Positions 25,966-35,086 are shown, numbered from the stretch's first letter. The stretch: 64,000 nucleotides of DNA from Curtobacterium sp. MCBA15_012 (GCF_001864935.2 NZ_CP126267.1:1674001-1738000), one strand, 5' to 3'. The notes: generated from the sequence alone by a model not told the origin. Numbers and translations: made by a program.

Positions 25966-26160
25966 TTAGAAGCCGTACTTGCTCACGAGGATCATCAGCG
26001 CCGCAGCCGTCCCGACGATCGCCTGCGTGCGGAGCCCGGCACTCTTCGATCGCAGCTGCCGTTCCAGCCCGATGGACGAGGCGAGCACGAACGCGAGCAG
26101 GAGCTCACCGATCTGGGTCCAGCCCTGACCGGCGAACGGGCTCGAGAGGTCGGCGGTCAC
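25966..26160 (-). pseudogene. MgtC/SapB family protein, N-terminal fragment
   Basis: 64 codons from GTG 26160 with a GAGGAAGGA ribosome site. IGELLLAFVLASSIGLERQL followed by RSKSAGLRTQAIVGTAAALM is the characteristic MgtC start (membrane helix, GLER, GLRT). Family members are usually 150-240 residues with four or five helices; this one stops after SKYGF, 1 bp before the rbsD fragment. A deletion that removed the rest of mgtC and the beginning of rbsD best explains the pair. Confidence 0.65.
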
Positions 26161-26285
26161 GACACGGTCCTTCCTCGGGATGCTCGATCGCGGAGCGGAC
26201 GGCCACCGGACCGAGCGAGAGCACGGTTCCGGTGGAGGCTACTGCGAGCCCGCGGCCCGCGGCCGGTCCCTGTAGGACCTCGCAC

Positions 26286-26355
26286 CGGACCGGACCGGAC
26301 CGGACCGGACCGGACCGGACCCCACCGGACCGGACCGGACCGGACCCCACCGGAC
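26286..26355. repeat. Pentanucleotide microsatellite (CGGAC)n
   Basis: Seven CGGAC units, one CCCAC, four CGGAC, one CCCAC and one CGGAC in register. It lies between the mgtC fragment and the SDR stop and could vary in length by slippage. The unit is not a multiple of three, and it lies outside coding sequence. Confidence 0.95.
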
Positions 26356-26360
26356 CGCCC

Positions 26361-27146
26361 CTACGCCCCGGCCCCGCCGTCCACCGGGATGCTCGCCCCG
26401 GTCACCATCGACGCGCGGTCGCTGAGCAGCCACGCGGCGACCTCCGCGACCTCCTCCGGCCGCGCCATCCTGCCGAGGGGTACCGACGCGTTGATCTGCT
26501 CGGTGATCCCCGGCGTCGCGGCCTCCCACTCCTCGATCATCTCGGTCTCGGTGCCGCCCGGGGTGATGCCGTTCACCCGGATGCCCTCGGGTGCCCAGGT
26601 CACCGCGGCCGTCTCGGTGATGCTGTTGAGCGCGCGCTTCATGGCGCCGTAGGCGGGGAGGGCCGGGTTCGCGCGGCGGCTCCCGATGCTCGAGGTGTTG
26701 ACGATCGCCCCGCCGCCGGACCGCCGCATCAGAGCTGCCTCGGCGTTCATGGCGACCCAGTGCCCGCGGAAGTTGACGGCGAACTGCGTCTCGACGTCCT
26801 CGTCGCTCGTCGTGTCGAGCGGCCCCGGCTGCTGGATCGCCGCACCGTTGTTGAACGCGCCGTCGAGCCGACCGTGCAGGGAGTCGACCCGGGCCACGGC
26901 GGCGCGGATGCTGGCGGGGTCGGCGAGGTCGAGGGCGACGGCGTCCGCGGTGCCACCGGTACTGCGGACCTCGGCGACGAGGGCCTCCAGGGCGTCGGTG
27001 CTCCGGGCGGCGAGCACGACCGCGGCACCCTCGCGGGCGAAGAGTCGTGCGGCTGCGGCACCGATGCCACGGCTGGCTCCGGTGATGAGGACGACCTTGC
27101 CGGAGAGCAGGTCGGGCGTTCGGGTGGGGGAGGTGGTGTCGGTCAT
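26361..27146 (-). CDS. SDR family oxidoreductase
   Basis: 261 residues, classical SDR. The NAD(P)-binding motif is TGASRGIGAAAARLFAREGA, the NNGA motif is present, and the active site shows NTSSIGSRRANPALPAYGAM followed by KRAL (Ser, Tyr-x3-Lys). The C-terminus PEEVAEVAAWLLSDRASMVT with IPVDGGAGA is standard. Such enzymes reduce or oxidise alcohols and ketones; the substrate is unknown. It diverges from an XRE/MmyB-type regulator across an 86-bp promoter region, an arrangement repeated at 44.8-46.6 kb. Confidence 0.9.
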   Translation of the reverse strand: MTDTTSPTRTPDLLSGKVVLITGASRGIGAAAARLFAREGAAVVLAARSTDALEALVAEVRSTGGTADAVALDLADPASIRAAVARVDSLHGRLDGAFNNGAAIQQPGPLDTTSDEDVETQFAVNFRGHWVAMNAEAALMRRSGGGAIVNTSSIGSRRANPALPAYGAMKRALNSITETAAVTWAPEGIRVNGITPGGTETEMIEEWEAATPGITEQINASVPLGRMARPEEVAEVAAWLLSDRASMVTGASIPVDGGAGA

Positions 27147-27177
27147 GGCCCCAGCGTCGGTCCGGCGCGAGGACCCG

Positions 27178-27202
27178 ATCCAGGTACAGCCGGTACCAGG
27201 AC
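27178..27202. promoter_or_regulatory. Candidate operator between SDR and XRE regulator
   Basis: CCAGGTAC-AGCC-GGTACCAGG in the 86-bp divergent region, read on the other strand as CTGGTACC-GGC-TGTACCTGG. The repeated GTACC half-sites suggest the binding site of the adjacent regulator. No experiment or consensus was available to confirm it. Confidence 0.35.
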
Positions 27203-27232
27203 GCCGTCGGTCCGGCGGGGGAGGATCGGGGC

Positions 27233-28081
27233 ATGGACAAGCAGGAACTCGCCGCGTTCCTCCGGTCGCGTCGAGAGCGGTTGCGCCCCGAGGACGTCGG
27301 GTTGCCGTCCGGCACGCGCCGGCGGACGCCGGGCCTGCGCCGTGAGGAGGTGGCGGTCCTCGCCCACATCTCGACGGAGTACTACGTGCGGCTCGAACAG
27401 GGCCGCGCGCCGCGGCCGTCGGCGGAGGTCCTGGCCGGCATCGCGGGCACGCTGCGGCTCACGGACGCCGAGTCCGACCACCTGTTCCTGCTGGCCGGGA
27501 CGGCTCGCCCGCGCACCGGGTCGCTCCGGCGCGCGGTCCGCCCGAGCATCCTGGCCGTCATCGAGCGGCTGCCGCAGACCGCGGCGATCGTGCTGGCCGC
27601 GGACTTCGAGGTCCTCGCGTGGAACCCGCTGGCGGCGGCGCTCATGGAGGACTTCGCGCTCCGGGACCGCGCGGGGCGCAACCTCGCCCGCCTGGCGTTC
27701 CCCGTCGGCGGTGCCGACCACCCCACGGAGCCGCCCTACGGCATCTCGGACGCCGCGGAGTTCCGGCACCACGTCGTGATGCGGCTGCGGACCACGCTCG
27801 CGGAACACCCCGCTGACGACGAGGTCGTCGCGCTCATCGACGACCTCCAGGCCGGGAACGCCGAGTTCGCGCGGCTGTGGGACCGGCACGACGTCCAGCC
27901 GGCGCCGATGCTCACGAAGACCTTCCACCACCCGGCGGTCGGCGCGGTGACGGTCGACTGCGACACCCTGGCGCTCACCGACGCCGACCAGTTCCTGGTG
28001 CTCTACACCGCGGCACCGGGATCACCGGACGCCGACGCGCTGGCCCTGCTCGGGATGGTCGGTCCCCGGGTCAGGAGCTAG
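27233..28081 (+). CDS. XRE family regulator with MmyB-like ligand-binding domain
   Basis: 282 residues. The N-terminal helix-turn-helix has the family signature PGLRREEVAVLAHISTEYYV followed by RLEQGR. The C-terminal domain from about residue 105 (VIERLPQTAAIVLAADFEVL, then AWNPLAAALMEDF) is the MmyB-like (MLTR) domain, a PAS-like fold that can bind fatty acids in structurally studied members. It is likely to control the divergent SDR gene. The ATG is 15 nt after GGGGGAGG. Confidence 0.9.
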   Translation: MDKQELAAFLRSRRERLRPEDVGLPSGTRRRTPGLRREEVAVLAHISTEYYVRLEQGRAPRPSAEVLAGIAGTLRLTDAESDHLFLLAGTARPRTGSLRRAVRPSILAVIERLPQTAAIVLAADFEVLAWNPLAAALMEDFALRDRAGRNLARLAFPVGGADHPTEPPYGISDAAEFRHHVVMRLRTTLAEHPADDEVVALIDDLQAGNAEFARLWDRHDVQPAPMLTKTFHHPAVGAVTVDCDTLALTDADQFLVLYTAAPGSPDADALALLGMVGPRVRS

Positions 28082-28084
28082 CAG

Positions 28085-28123
28085 GCGTCGGCCCGGACCC
28101 CGGACACGGACCCGGGCCGACGC
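28085..28123. terminator. Bidirectional hairpin between convergent genes
   Basis: Perfect 12-bp arms GCGTCGGCCCGG (28085-28096) and CCGGGCCGACGC (28112-28123) between the ends of the XRE gene and RNase J, 3 nt after the former's stop. Confidence 0.72.
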
Positions 28124-28143
28124 TCCCTCGGTGCGGTCCGGCG

Positions 28144-29838
28144 TCAGTCGGCGTCGACGACCACCGCGGTGATCACCGGCGTCCGGCGGTGACGGCGGAG
28201 GAACCACCGCTCCAGACCGGTCGCGATGGCCTGCTCCGCCGCGGCGCCGTCGATGTGTCCGCGCCCGGCCGCCTCGGTGATGGCCTTCTCGGCGACCTGC
28301 TCGGCGTGCTGCATCCAGCCCTCCGCCTCGACGAAGCCCTTCGGCAGGAACTCGACCGGGTCGACGAGCTTCTGCGTGCCCTCGTCGAAGATGCCGAGCA
28401 CCGTGATGTGCCCTTCCTCGGCGAGGGAGAGCCGGTCCTTCAGGGCGGACTCGGTCGCGACGCCGATGGTGGTCCCGTCGACGAACACGTACGGCGCGGG
28501 GATGCGGCCGACGACGCGGGCACGGCCGCGGTCGAGGTCGACGACGACGCCGTCCTCGACGACGAGGACGCGGTCCTCGGGTACGCCCGTGCGGACGGCG
28601 AGCTCGGCGTTCGCGACGAGGTGCCGCCACTCGCCGTGCACCGGCAGCACGTTCTTCGGCTTCACGAGGTTGTAGCAGTAGACGAGCTCGCCGGCACTGG
28701 CGTGGCCCGACACGTGCACCTTCGCGTTGCCCTTGTGCACGACCGTGGCACCCCAGCGGATGAGCCCGTTGATCACGCCGTAGATCGCGTTCTCGTTGCC
28801 GGGGATCAGCGAGCTGGCGAGGAGGATCGTGTCGCCCTCGCCGACCGTGATGAGGTGCTCGCGACGGGCCATCCGCGACAGTGCGGCCATCGGCTCGCCC
28901 TGCGACCCGGTGCAGATGAGCACGCTCTTGTTGTCCGGCAGCTTGCCGAGACGCTTCAGGTCGACGACGAGACCGTCCGGGATGTGCAGGTAGCCGAGGT
29001 CGGCCGCGATCTGCATGTTGCGGACCATGGACCGACCGACGAACGCGACCTTGCGCCCGTGGCGCTGCGCGGCGTCGAGGACCTGCTGGATGCGGTGCAC
29101 GTGGCTCGCGAAGCTCGAGACGACGATGCGCTTCGGTGCCTCGCGGAACACGCGGTCGATCGCCGGTGCGATGTCCTGCTCGGCGGTCGTGAAGCCGGGG
29201 ACCTCGGCGTTGGTCGAGTCGACCAGGAACAGGTCGACGCCCTCGTCGCCGAGCCGCGCGAACCCGTTGAGGTCGGTCAGGCGCTGGTCGAGCGGGAACT
29301 GGTCCATCTTGAAGTCGCCGGTGTGCAGCACGGTGCCCGCGCTGGTGCGGATGGCGACGGCGAGACCGTCCGGGATGGAGTGGTTCACGGCGACGAACTC
29401 GAGGTCGAACGGGCCGGCGCTGTGCCGGTCGCCCGCGGCGACCTCGTGGGTGCGCGGCGTGATGCCGTGCTCCTGGAGCTTCGCGGTGATGAACGCGAGC
29501 GTGAGCTTCGAGCCGATGACGGGGATGTCGGGGCGTTCCTTGAGCAGGTACGGGACGCCACCGATGTGGTCCTCGTGCCCGTGCGTGAGGACGATGCCCT
29601 CGACCTCGTCGAGACGGTCCCGCACGGCGGTGAAGTCCGGGAGGATCACGTCGATGCCCGGCTGGCTCTCCTCGGGGAAGAGCACACCGCAGTCCACGAC
29701 GAGCAGCTTCCCGCGGTGCTCGAAGAGGGTCATGTTGCGCCCGACGTCACCGAGGCCGCCGAGCGGCGTGACGCGCAGGGCGCCACGCTTCAGGGGCGGG
29801 GGAGTCTTCAGGTCGAGCGCGTGCTTGGGGGCTGGCAT
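28144..29838 (-). CDS. rnj: Ribonuclease J
   Basis: 564 residues from ATG 29838. Metallo-beta-lactamase motif HGHEDHIGGVPYLL (H-x-H-x-D-H), beta-CASP motifs (VDSTNAEVPG, SFASHVHRIQQV, SGHASAGELVY) and the C-terminal RNase J domain are present. RNase J is a 5'-3' exo- and endonuclease for mRNA decay and rRNA maturation. In many actinobacteria it lies beside dapA; here it does not. An in-frame GTG 36 nt upstream is unlikely because it has no ribosome site. Confidence 0.95.
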   Translation of the reverse strand: MPAPKHALDLKTPPPLKRGALRVTPLGGLGDVGRNMTLFEHRGKLLVVDCGVLFPEESQPGIDVILPDFTAVRDRLDEVEGIVLTHGHEDHIGGVPYLLKERPDIPVIGSKLTLAFITAKLQEHGITPRTHEVAAGDRHSAGPFDLEFVAVNHSIPDGLAVAIRTSAGTVLHTGDFKMDQFPLDQRLTDLNGFARLGDEGVDLFLVDSTNAEVPGFTTAEQDIAPAIDRVFREAPKRIVVSSFASHVHRIQQVLDAAQRHGRKVAFVGRSMVRNMQIAADLGYLHIPDGLVVDLKRLGKLPDNKSVLICTGSQGEPMAALSRMARREHLITVGEGDTILLASSLIPGNENAIYGVINGLIRWGATVVHKGNAKVHVSGHASAGELVYCYNLVKPKNVLPVHGEWRHLVANAELAVRTGVPEDRVLVVEDGVVVDLDRGRARVVGRIPAPYVFVDGTTIGVATESALKDRLSLAEEGHITVLGIFDEGTQKLVDPVEFLPKGFVEAEGWMQHAEQVAEKAITEAAGRGHIDGAAAEQAIATGLERWFLRRHRRTPVITAVVVDAD

Positions 29839-30026
29839 GGTGAGCGGGACTGCCTTTCGTCGGTGAGTCTGCACGGACTCGCGTTCCAGCGTAGACGGCC
29901 CGGCGACCGGCTCCCGCGACGCGCTCGACTCGACGAGCCGTGGTGTCGCGCCGATCGCCGGTGCGCGCCGCCGCCCCGTGGCCTGAGAGGAGCCTCATCG
30001 TCCGCGCGTCGGCGTCGAACTACGCT

Positions 30027-30052
30027 GCTGGCCAGACGATCGTCTGACCAGC
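30027..30052. promoter_or_regulatory. Operator-like palindrome upstream of the DUF1906 gene
   Basis: GCTGG-C-CAGACGATCGTCTG-A-CCAGC: a 26-nt inverted repeat with one mismatched pair. The inner 16 bases CCAGACGATCGTCTGA occur again at 52176-52191 with the same mismatch. The size and symmetry suit a TetR-type dimer site. Confidence 0.7.
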
Positions 30053-30149
30053 GTGTGGGGGAGCTCGACGTGCCCGTGATCGACCTCGCCGGCGCGCTGG
30101 ACGGCGGTCGGACCGGAGCCGCATCGTCCGACCACGAAGGAGCCCTCCC

Positions 30150-31808
30150 ATGTCCGTCTCGCGCCGTGGTGCCCTCGCGTTCTTCGGGGCCGTCCCGATC
30201 CTGGGTGCCGTCCTCGCCGATCCGGCCCGGGCGGCAGCGGAACCGAGCGGTTCCCCGTCGCCCACCGGTGGCACCGCCGACGGTGCTCCCGGAGACGTCG
30301 CAGCCGTGCAGCGGTGGTTGAACGCGACGTTCGGGCAGCTCCAGGGGTGGCAGCACGTCGACGAGGACGGTGTCGCCGGAGCGGGGACCCGCACCGGCGT
30401 CCTGCAGGGAGCGCAGTCGCTGCTGGGCATCACGCCGCTCGTCCCGGCGTACGGCCCGGAGACGAGGCAGCGCCTCCGGGACCACGGTCCGGTCCGGCTC
30501 GACGGTGATCAGGACGCCGCCGCCTGGTGCAGCCTCGTCCAGGCCGGGCTGATCTGCGCCGGTGGAGCCGGGGCGCGCGTCACGGGGGACTGGGACGACG
30601 CCTCCCGTCGAGCCCTCGACGCCTACCGAGCGGACCTCGGGGCCCCGACGGCCGACCCGACCCGCGGTGCCGAGGTGTCCCCGGCGTTGTTCGCCGCACT
30701 GTTCACGGTCGGGGCCGCCACGCTCGTGCCCGGTGGGTCGACCGAGGTCCGTGCGGTGCAGCAGTACCTGAACCGCACCGCGGCCGAGGTGCCTGGCGGT
30801 GCCTACTGCGGGACGGGTGGTGTGGCCGACGTCCCGACGGGTGGCGCGGTCGTCCGCGCGCTCCAGTCCGCGATCGGCGTGCAGGACGTGGACGGCGTCT
30901 GGGGACCGGCGACCGCCGCCGCCCTCCGCGCCGCGACGCAGGCCACGGTCCGCCCGGGTGACACGGGCAGCTGGGCGCAGCTCGCCGCCGGCCTGCTGGT
31001 CCTGAACGGCGTCCACGTCCCGTTCGACGCCGCGTGGTCGGCCGTGGACGTCGAGTCGATGCGGCAGTTCCAGGCCTTCCAGGCGTTCGAGCCCGCTGCG
31101 CAGACCGGCGTCTGCGACCCCGCCAGCTGGGCCGCGCTCGCGGTCAGCTGCGGCGACGCCGACCGACCGGTCACCGGTGCCGACACCGCGACCCGCCTCA
31201 CCGCCGACCAGGCCGCCGCGATCCGAGCGTCCGGCGTCTCCCTCGTGGGGCGCTACCTGACGGACGAACAGGTGCCCGGTGCGCTCGACAAGGCCCTCAC
31301 GCCGAGCGAACTCGACGTGCTCGCGTCGGCGTGCCTCCGGCTCTGGCCCATCTTCGAGGAGGGCGGGTACGAGGCATCGTGGTTCAGCCGCGACCAGGGG
31401 GTCCGCGACGCGGAACGCGCGCACGACGCCGCTCGCGCCCTCGGCATCCCGAAGCAGACCACGATCTCGTTCGCCGTGGACTACGACGCCACCGCGGACG
31501 ACGTCGCCGACCGGGTGCTGCCCTACTTCCGTGGCGTTGCAGCGGGGCTGCGCGCCCGTGGAGACGAGTACCACCCGGGGGTCTACGGCTCGCGCCGGAC
31601 CTGCGCAGCGGTCGCGCACGCGGGCCTCGCGCACCACTCCTTCGTCGCCGGGATGTCCACGGGCTGGGAGGGCAACGTGCTCCGACCGCTCCCGGACGAC
31701 TGGGCGTTCAACCAGATCCAGACGCGCACCGTCGGCCAGGGTGCCGGTCGCGTCGAGATCGACGCCGTGGTGGTCTCCGGCCGCGATCTGGGCGTGCAGC
31801 TGCACTGA
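30150..31808 (+). CDS. Tat-exported DUF1906 (glycoside hydrolase-like) protein
   Basis: 552 residues. A twin-arginine signal (SRRGALAFFGAVPILGAVLA) ends near ARAAA. Residues about 45-330 contain peptidoglycan-binding-like repeats (DVAAVQRWLNATFG, EVRAVQQYLNRTA, GGAVVRALQSAIGVQD). From about 350 a DUF1906/Rv2525c-like TIM-barrel begins: GVSLVGRYLTDEQVPGALDK, IFEEGGYEASWFSRDQGVRD, TISFAVDYDATADDV and YGSRRTC. Such proteins are thought to act on cell-wall glycans, but no substrate is proven. A palindromic operator-like site lies 98 bp upstream. Confidence 0.85.
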   Translation: MSVSRRGALAFFGAVPILGAVLADPARAAAEPSGSPSPTGGTADGAPGDVAAVQRWLNATFGQLQGWQHVDEDGVAGAGTRTGVLQGAQSLLGITPLVPAYGPETRQRLRDHGPVRLDGDQDAAAWCSLVQAGLICAGGAGARVTGDWDDASRRALDAYRADLGAPTADPTRGAEVSPALFAALFTVGAATLVPGGSTEVRAVQQYLNRTAAEVPGGAYCGTGGVADVPTGGAVVRALQSAIGVQDVDGVWGPATAAALRAATQATVRPGDTGSWAQLAAGLLVLNGVHVPFDAAWSAVDVESMRQFQAFQAFEPAAQTGVCDPASWAALAVSCGDADRPVTGADTATRLTADQAAAIRASGVSLVGRYLTDEQVPGALDKALTPSELDVLASACLRLWPIFEEGGYEASWFSRDQGVRDAERAHDAARALGIPKQTTISFAVDYDATADDVADRVLPYFRGVAAGLRARGDEYHPGVYGSRRTCAAVAHAGLAHHSFVAGMSTGWEGNVLRPLPDDWAFNQIQTRTVGQGAGRVEIDAVVVSGRDLGVQLH

Positions 31809-31897
31809 GGTCGGCGGCGGCGCGGCCCCGGCCCGCCGCCGCGGTCGGCGGCAGCGCGCACACCGGCAGGACCGGCGGTCGGACCGCTACAACAGGC

Positions 31898-31993
31898 GGA
31901 CGGGAGGCACGGCGCGGTCCCGCCACGCGCCTCCGGTCGCGACCCACCGCCGGACGGGAGGCGCGGTGCGGCCCTGCCACGGGCCTCCCGTCC
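31898..31993. repeat. Two copies of the GGACGGGAGGC palindrome
   Basis: First copy 31898-31938 (right arm degenerate), second copy 31952-31993 with perfect GGACGGGAGGC/GCCTCCCGTCC arms. They sit between the converging ends of the DUF1906 and DUF5997 genes and probably terminate transcription from both sides. Confidence 0.8.
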
Positions 31994-32021
31994 GCCACCG
32001 GGCGCAGCCCGGCGATCGCCG

Positions 32022-32384
32022 CTACGGCTTCTCGTCCACCAGCGCGACGAAGCGGCTGCCGATTCCCTCGACCTCGCCTCGGACGAAGCCGGCGGGCGGC
32101 TCGGGCGCCTGGTAGGGGGCGTGGTAGTCGCACATCAGGTGGTCCCAGTCCGGCCACCACTTCTTCGGCCGCGCGGTCTCGGTGTAGCCGCAGACGACGC
32201 AGGCCAGCTCGACCCAGACCTTCTTCGTGCCGGTGCGGTTCGCACGGGACTGCACGAGCCAGGCGGGCGGGTCCTGCTCGATCGCGGCGAGGTCGTCCTC
32301 GCTGAGGCGCGACGGGATGCCGTGGTGCGCCGCCATCTCGAGGGGGATGTCGAGGCGCACGGCGGCCTCACGTCGGGAGAGCAT
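32022..32384 (-). CDS. DUF5997 family protein
   Basis: 120 residues. The strongly conserved block KVWVELACVVCGYTETARPK, then KWWPDWDHLMCDYHAPYQAP, marks this small actinobacterial family; Cys-x2-Cys with a later Cys/His pair suggests a metal site. The N-terminus (MLSRREAAVRLDIPLEMAAH) resembles a short helix-turn-helix. Function is not known. Confidence 0.78.
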   Translation of the reverse strand: MLSRREAAVRLDIPLEMAAHHGIPSRLSEDDLAAIEQDPPAWLVQSRANRTGTKKVWVELACVVCGYTETARPKKWWPDWDHLMCDYHAPYQAPEPPAGFVRGEVEGIGSRFVALVDEKP

Positions 32385-32431
32385 CCGTCCAGGGTAGGCG
32401 CTGGCGCGTCCCGCCACCGCACCGCGGGGGC

Positions 32432-32836
32432 TCAGACGCTGAGTGAGGCCCAGGCGAGCAACACGACGAGGATCCCGACCCCGACGAGCGCCGCAGCCAC
32501 CGTCCCGAGCGCCATCCCCGCGTCCGCGAGGCGTGGCCCGGTGCCCTGTGGGGCCTTGCGGTCCTCGACGGCGACCACGATGGCGGCGCCGCCGAGCAGC
32601 AGGCTCACCACGCACCAGACCGCGGCCACCACGAAGGGGACGCCGGAGACCTGCATCCGGGCGACGGTCACCACGAGCACGACGAACATCGCCACCGGCC
32701 CCGAGATCGCGAGCAGCCCGAGCGGCCATGCCACGGATCGTGGTCGCGCCTTCCCGGTCTGTCCCGTTCCGGCCTGCGCCCGTGTTGTCCCTGCTGCGGC
32801 TGCGGTCGCCCCCGTCGTGTCCGTCGCGTCGTCCAT
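32432..32836 (-). CDS. Small membrane protein with three helices
   Basis: 134 residues from ATG 32836 (GGGCAGGAC upstream). Hydrophobic segments WPLGLLAISGPVAMFVVLVV, VPFVVAAVWCVVSLLLGGAA and LGTVAAALVGVGILVVLLAW follow an Ala/Thr/Gly-rich cytoplasmic N-terminus. The pattern is that of DUF4190-like proteins, without a firm match. The frame continues upstream to an ATG at 33058, which would add 74 Arg/Ala-rich residues; I prefer the shorter form. Confidence 0.6.
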   Translation of the reverse strand: MDDATDTTGATAAAAGTTRAQAGTGQTGKARPRSVAWPLGLLAISGPVAMFVVLVVTVARMQVSGVPFVVAAVWCVVSLLLGGAAIVVAVEDRKAPQGTGPRLADAGMALGTVAAALVGVGILVVLLAWASLSV

Positions 32837-33634
32837 GTCCTGCCCCCCAGGTCGTCGTCGCTCCAGTCTGCCCGCTCGCAGCGCCCGACGGACTCGTCGT
32901 CGAGCCGTCGATGGACCTGCCTGAGCGTTGTCGACATCGAGCGCGGCCACCGCGGCACTGTGACGTTCTGCCGCGACGAACGCGGCCGTGAGCACCGCGT
33001 CCGCGGGCGCGACCCGGTCGGGGTTGGGCCGCCGTCCGGAGCTGCCTCGTTGCGCCATGCGCGAAGATGGTGCCCGTTCTGATCGCCGTCCGCGCGATCG
33101 TTTCCGTCTTCGCTGAGGCGCCCGGGGGGCGTGGAGCGGTTCGACGGCGGGTCGCGTGGGCAGGGCTCACCAGGGCGACCCGAATGCCGCGACCCTCGCG
33201 GTCGCCGCCGGTGCCGAATGGGCCCGCGACGGCCCGGCCCGGCCTTCCATGCTCAAGGGCCCGATGAGACCGGTCTCCGAGCTCGATGACTGACCCATGA
33301 TGCGGCTGCGGAGCGCCCTGTCAGGAAGGCGCAAAGCTCACGCTCGGTGACACACGCGGAGCGGATAGTTCTCGCCAACGTCCGCGCTGTGCGGACCTTC
33401 ACCTCCTCGATGTACCCCGAAAGACGTATCAGGCGCACACGAACCCTCCGTTCCGGTCCACAAGTCGCCTGTCAGTCGGAACATGCGCTGTACCCCGAGG
33501 GCAGATGGGGCCCCGAACGGGGGCCACGGGCGAAGAATTTCCTGTGACCCGCTTTCCCTACGCTCAGGCCCGTGCTCTCCAGGGGAGGGCGGAGCGTTCT
33601 CGGGTTCGTCCCGTTGCAGTAGTAGGGGAGTCCC
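32837..33634. other. Long upstream region of the toxin locus
   Basis: About 800 bp with no convincing gene. Composition becomes less GC-rich from about 33290, as in the toxin cassettes. It must contain the promoter of the WapA-like gene; AGGGGAG at 33622-33628 is its ribosome site. No clear operator or terminator was recognised. Confidence 0.45.
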
Positions 33635-35086
33635 ATGTCGGGGCGTTCTTCGCGAGCCGGTGTGCTCGCTGGGGTCATCACGTCGAGTGCCTTGGTCGCT
33701 GGGCTGCTGGTGGCTGTCCCGGCGCACGCCGATCCGGTCACGGCGACGTCGCCGACGGATCTGCCGGCGCTGCCGTCGTCGCAGGGTGACGACCTCCACG
33801 CGGGCTCGTCACTGGCTGCGAACGGTCTGCAGGCGCCCGGATCGTTGCTGACGAAGGCGATGAAGACCGGAGACCCGGACGACCAGGCTCCCGCCAGCAA
33901 GGACCCTGCGGCAGGGGCCTCGGCCACGGGCATCGCGAAGGGCGCGGACCTGACGTCCCGGTCGACCTACCAGAACACGTGGACCAACCCGAACGGCACC
34001 AAGGTGACGCAGATGTCACGCGTGCCGCTGAACGTGAAGGACGGCTCCGGGGACTGGGTGCCGATCTCGACGAAGGTCGAGGAGACCGACGGCGGTGGCT
34101 TCACTGTCGATGACCACCCGTTGCAGCCGGAGTTCGCCGCGTCGACCGGGGAGGACGGTCCGGACTACACGGTCACGTCGTCCTCCACGGGGGACCGGGT
34201 GTCGTTCGAGCTCGAGGGCGAACGGGACGCCGACGCGCACGTGCCGACGAAGAGCCAGCTCGCCGCATCGGACCAGCCGGACGCCAAGGCATCGCACGGT
34301 GTTGCCTACGACGACGTGCTGCCCGGGACCGACATGTCGTACCAGGTCGATGCCGGCGGGGTGAAGGAGGCGCTGATCCTCGAGCGTGCTCCGAAGACCA
34401 CGAAGCCGTCCTACAGCTGGAAGGTGCACGCTCCGGGCCTGTCGGTGGAGGACGGCCCGGTCGGATCGATCAAGTTCGTCGACGACGACGGCAAGACCGT
34501 GTTCTCGACGCCGACGCCGCTGATGACGGACTCGTCCGGTGTCTCGGGCAAGTCCGACAACGCCGTCGCGACGATCCCGGTGAGCATCGACCACCTGTCC
34601 GGGGACGACTGGCGGATCACCCTGACTCCCGACGCCGAGTGGCTCCGCGACGAGGCCCGGGTGTACCCGGTGTCGTTGGACCCGTCGATCTGGAACGGTC
34701 CGTCGGCGCTGCAGTCGTACATGTCGACGAACAGCGGTCAGAGCGTGGCAGCGACGGCGTCGTACGCGAACATCGGCAACTCGCGGATCAACAACGCACC
34801 GAGCGTTTGGCGGACCGTGTTGAAGTTCCCGTACGAGCAGCTCTACGGCAAGCAGATCCTCTCCGCACAGTTGGCGGAGACACAGGCCAACTCCGGGACC
34901 GCGACCGCGACCACGTCGGTCGCTGGGTGGGCCTCGGCCTACGCGTGGAACTGCGGTGTCCGTAACGCATCCCGCACGAACTTCACGGCCGGGTACACCG
35001 GAACGGCGTCGTTCGACGTGACCGGACAGGTCCAGCAGTGGACCGATGCGAGCTCGGCCGCGCAGCTTCTCAAAGTTCCTCACTGA
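33635..35086 (+). CDS. Secreted WapA/RHS-type polymorphic toxin, N-terminal part (truncated)
   Basis: 483 residues. A signal peptide (SRAGVLAGVITSSALVAGLL, cleavage near AHA) is followed by the WapA-like N-terminal region (YQNTWTNPNGTKVTQMSRVP, VSLDPSIWNG) and a DNRLRE-like beta domain (YMSTNSGQSVAATASYANIG, WRTVLKFPYEQLYGKQILSA). Family members normally continue for over a thousand residues through YD repeats to a toxin tip; this frame ends at LLKVPH shortly after FDVTGQVQQW. The following DNA continues in another frame as a toxin tip, so an internal deletion has joined them. It may be a secreted remnant or a collapsed assembly of a longer gene. Confidence 0.8.
   Translation: MSGRSSRAGVLAGVITSSALVAGLLVAVPAHADPVTATSPTDLPALPSSQGDDLHAGSSLAANGLQAPGSLLTKAMKTGDPDDQAPASKDPAAGASATGIAKGADLTSRSTYQNTWTNPNGTKVTQMSRVPLNVKDGSGDWVPISTKVEETDGGGFTVDDHPLQPEFAASTGEDGPDYTVTSSSTGDRVSFELEGERDADAHVPTKSQLAASDQPDAKASHGVAYDDVLPGTDMSYQVDAGGVKEALILERAPKTTKPSYSWKVHAPGLSVEDGPVGSIKFVDDDGKTVFSTPTPLMTDSSGVSGKSDNAVATIPVSIDHLSGDDWRITLTPDAEWLRDEARVYPVSLDPSIWNGPSALQSYMSTNSGQSVAATASYANIGNSRINNAPSVWRTVLKFPYEQLYGKQILSAQLAETQANSGTATATTSVAGWASAYAWNCGVRNASRTNFTAGYTGTASFDVTGQVQQWTDASSAAQLLKVPH

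Noticed and set aside
25557..27779. 740-codon plus-strand open frame
   Set aside because: Crosses the microsatellite and the minus-strand SDR gene; the product has a PDRTGPDRT-type repeat produced by the CGGAC tract.
30014..30060. Considering the 30033 palindrome as a terminator for RNase J
   Set aside because: It lies upstream of the RNase J start, not downstream, and its core is repeated at another promoter, so an operator is more likely.
33587..33800. Minus-strand frame around 33338-33799
   Set aside because: Antisense to the signal peptide region of the secreted protein, with no domain or ribosome site.
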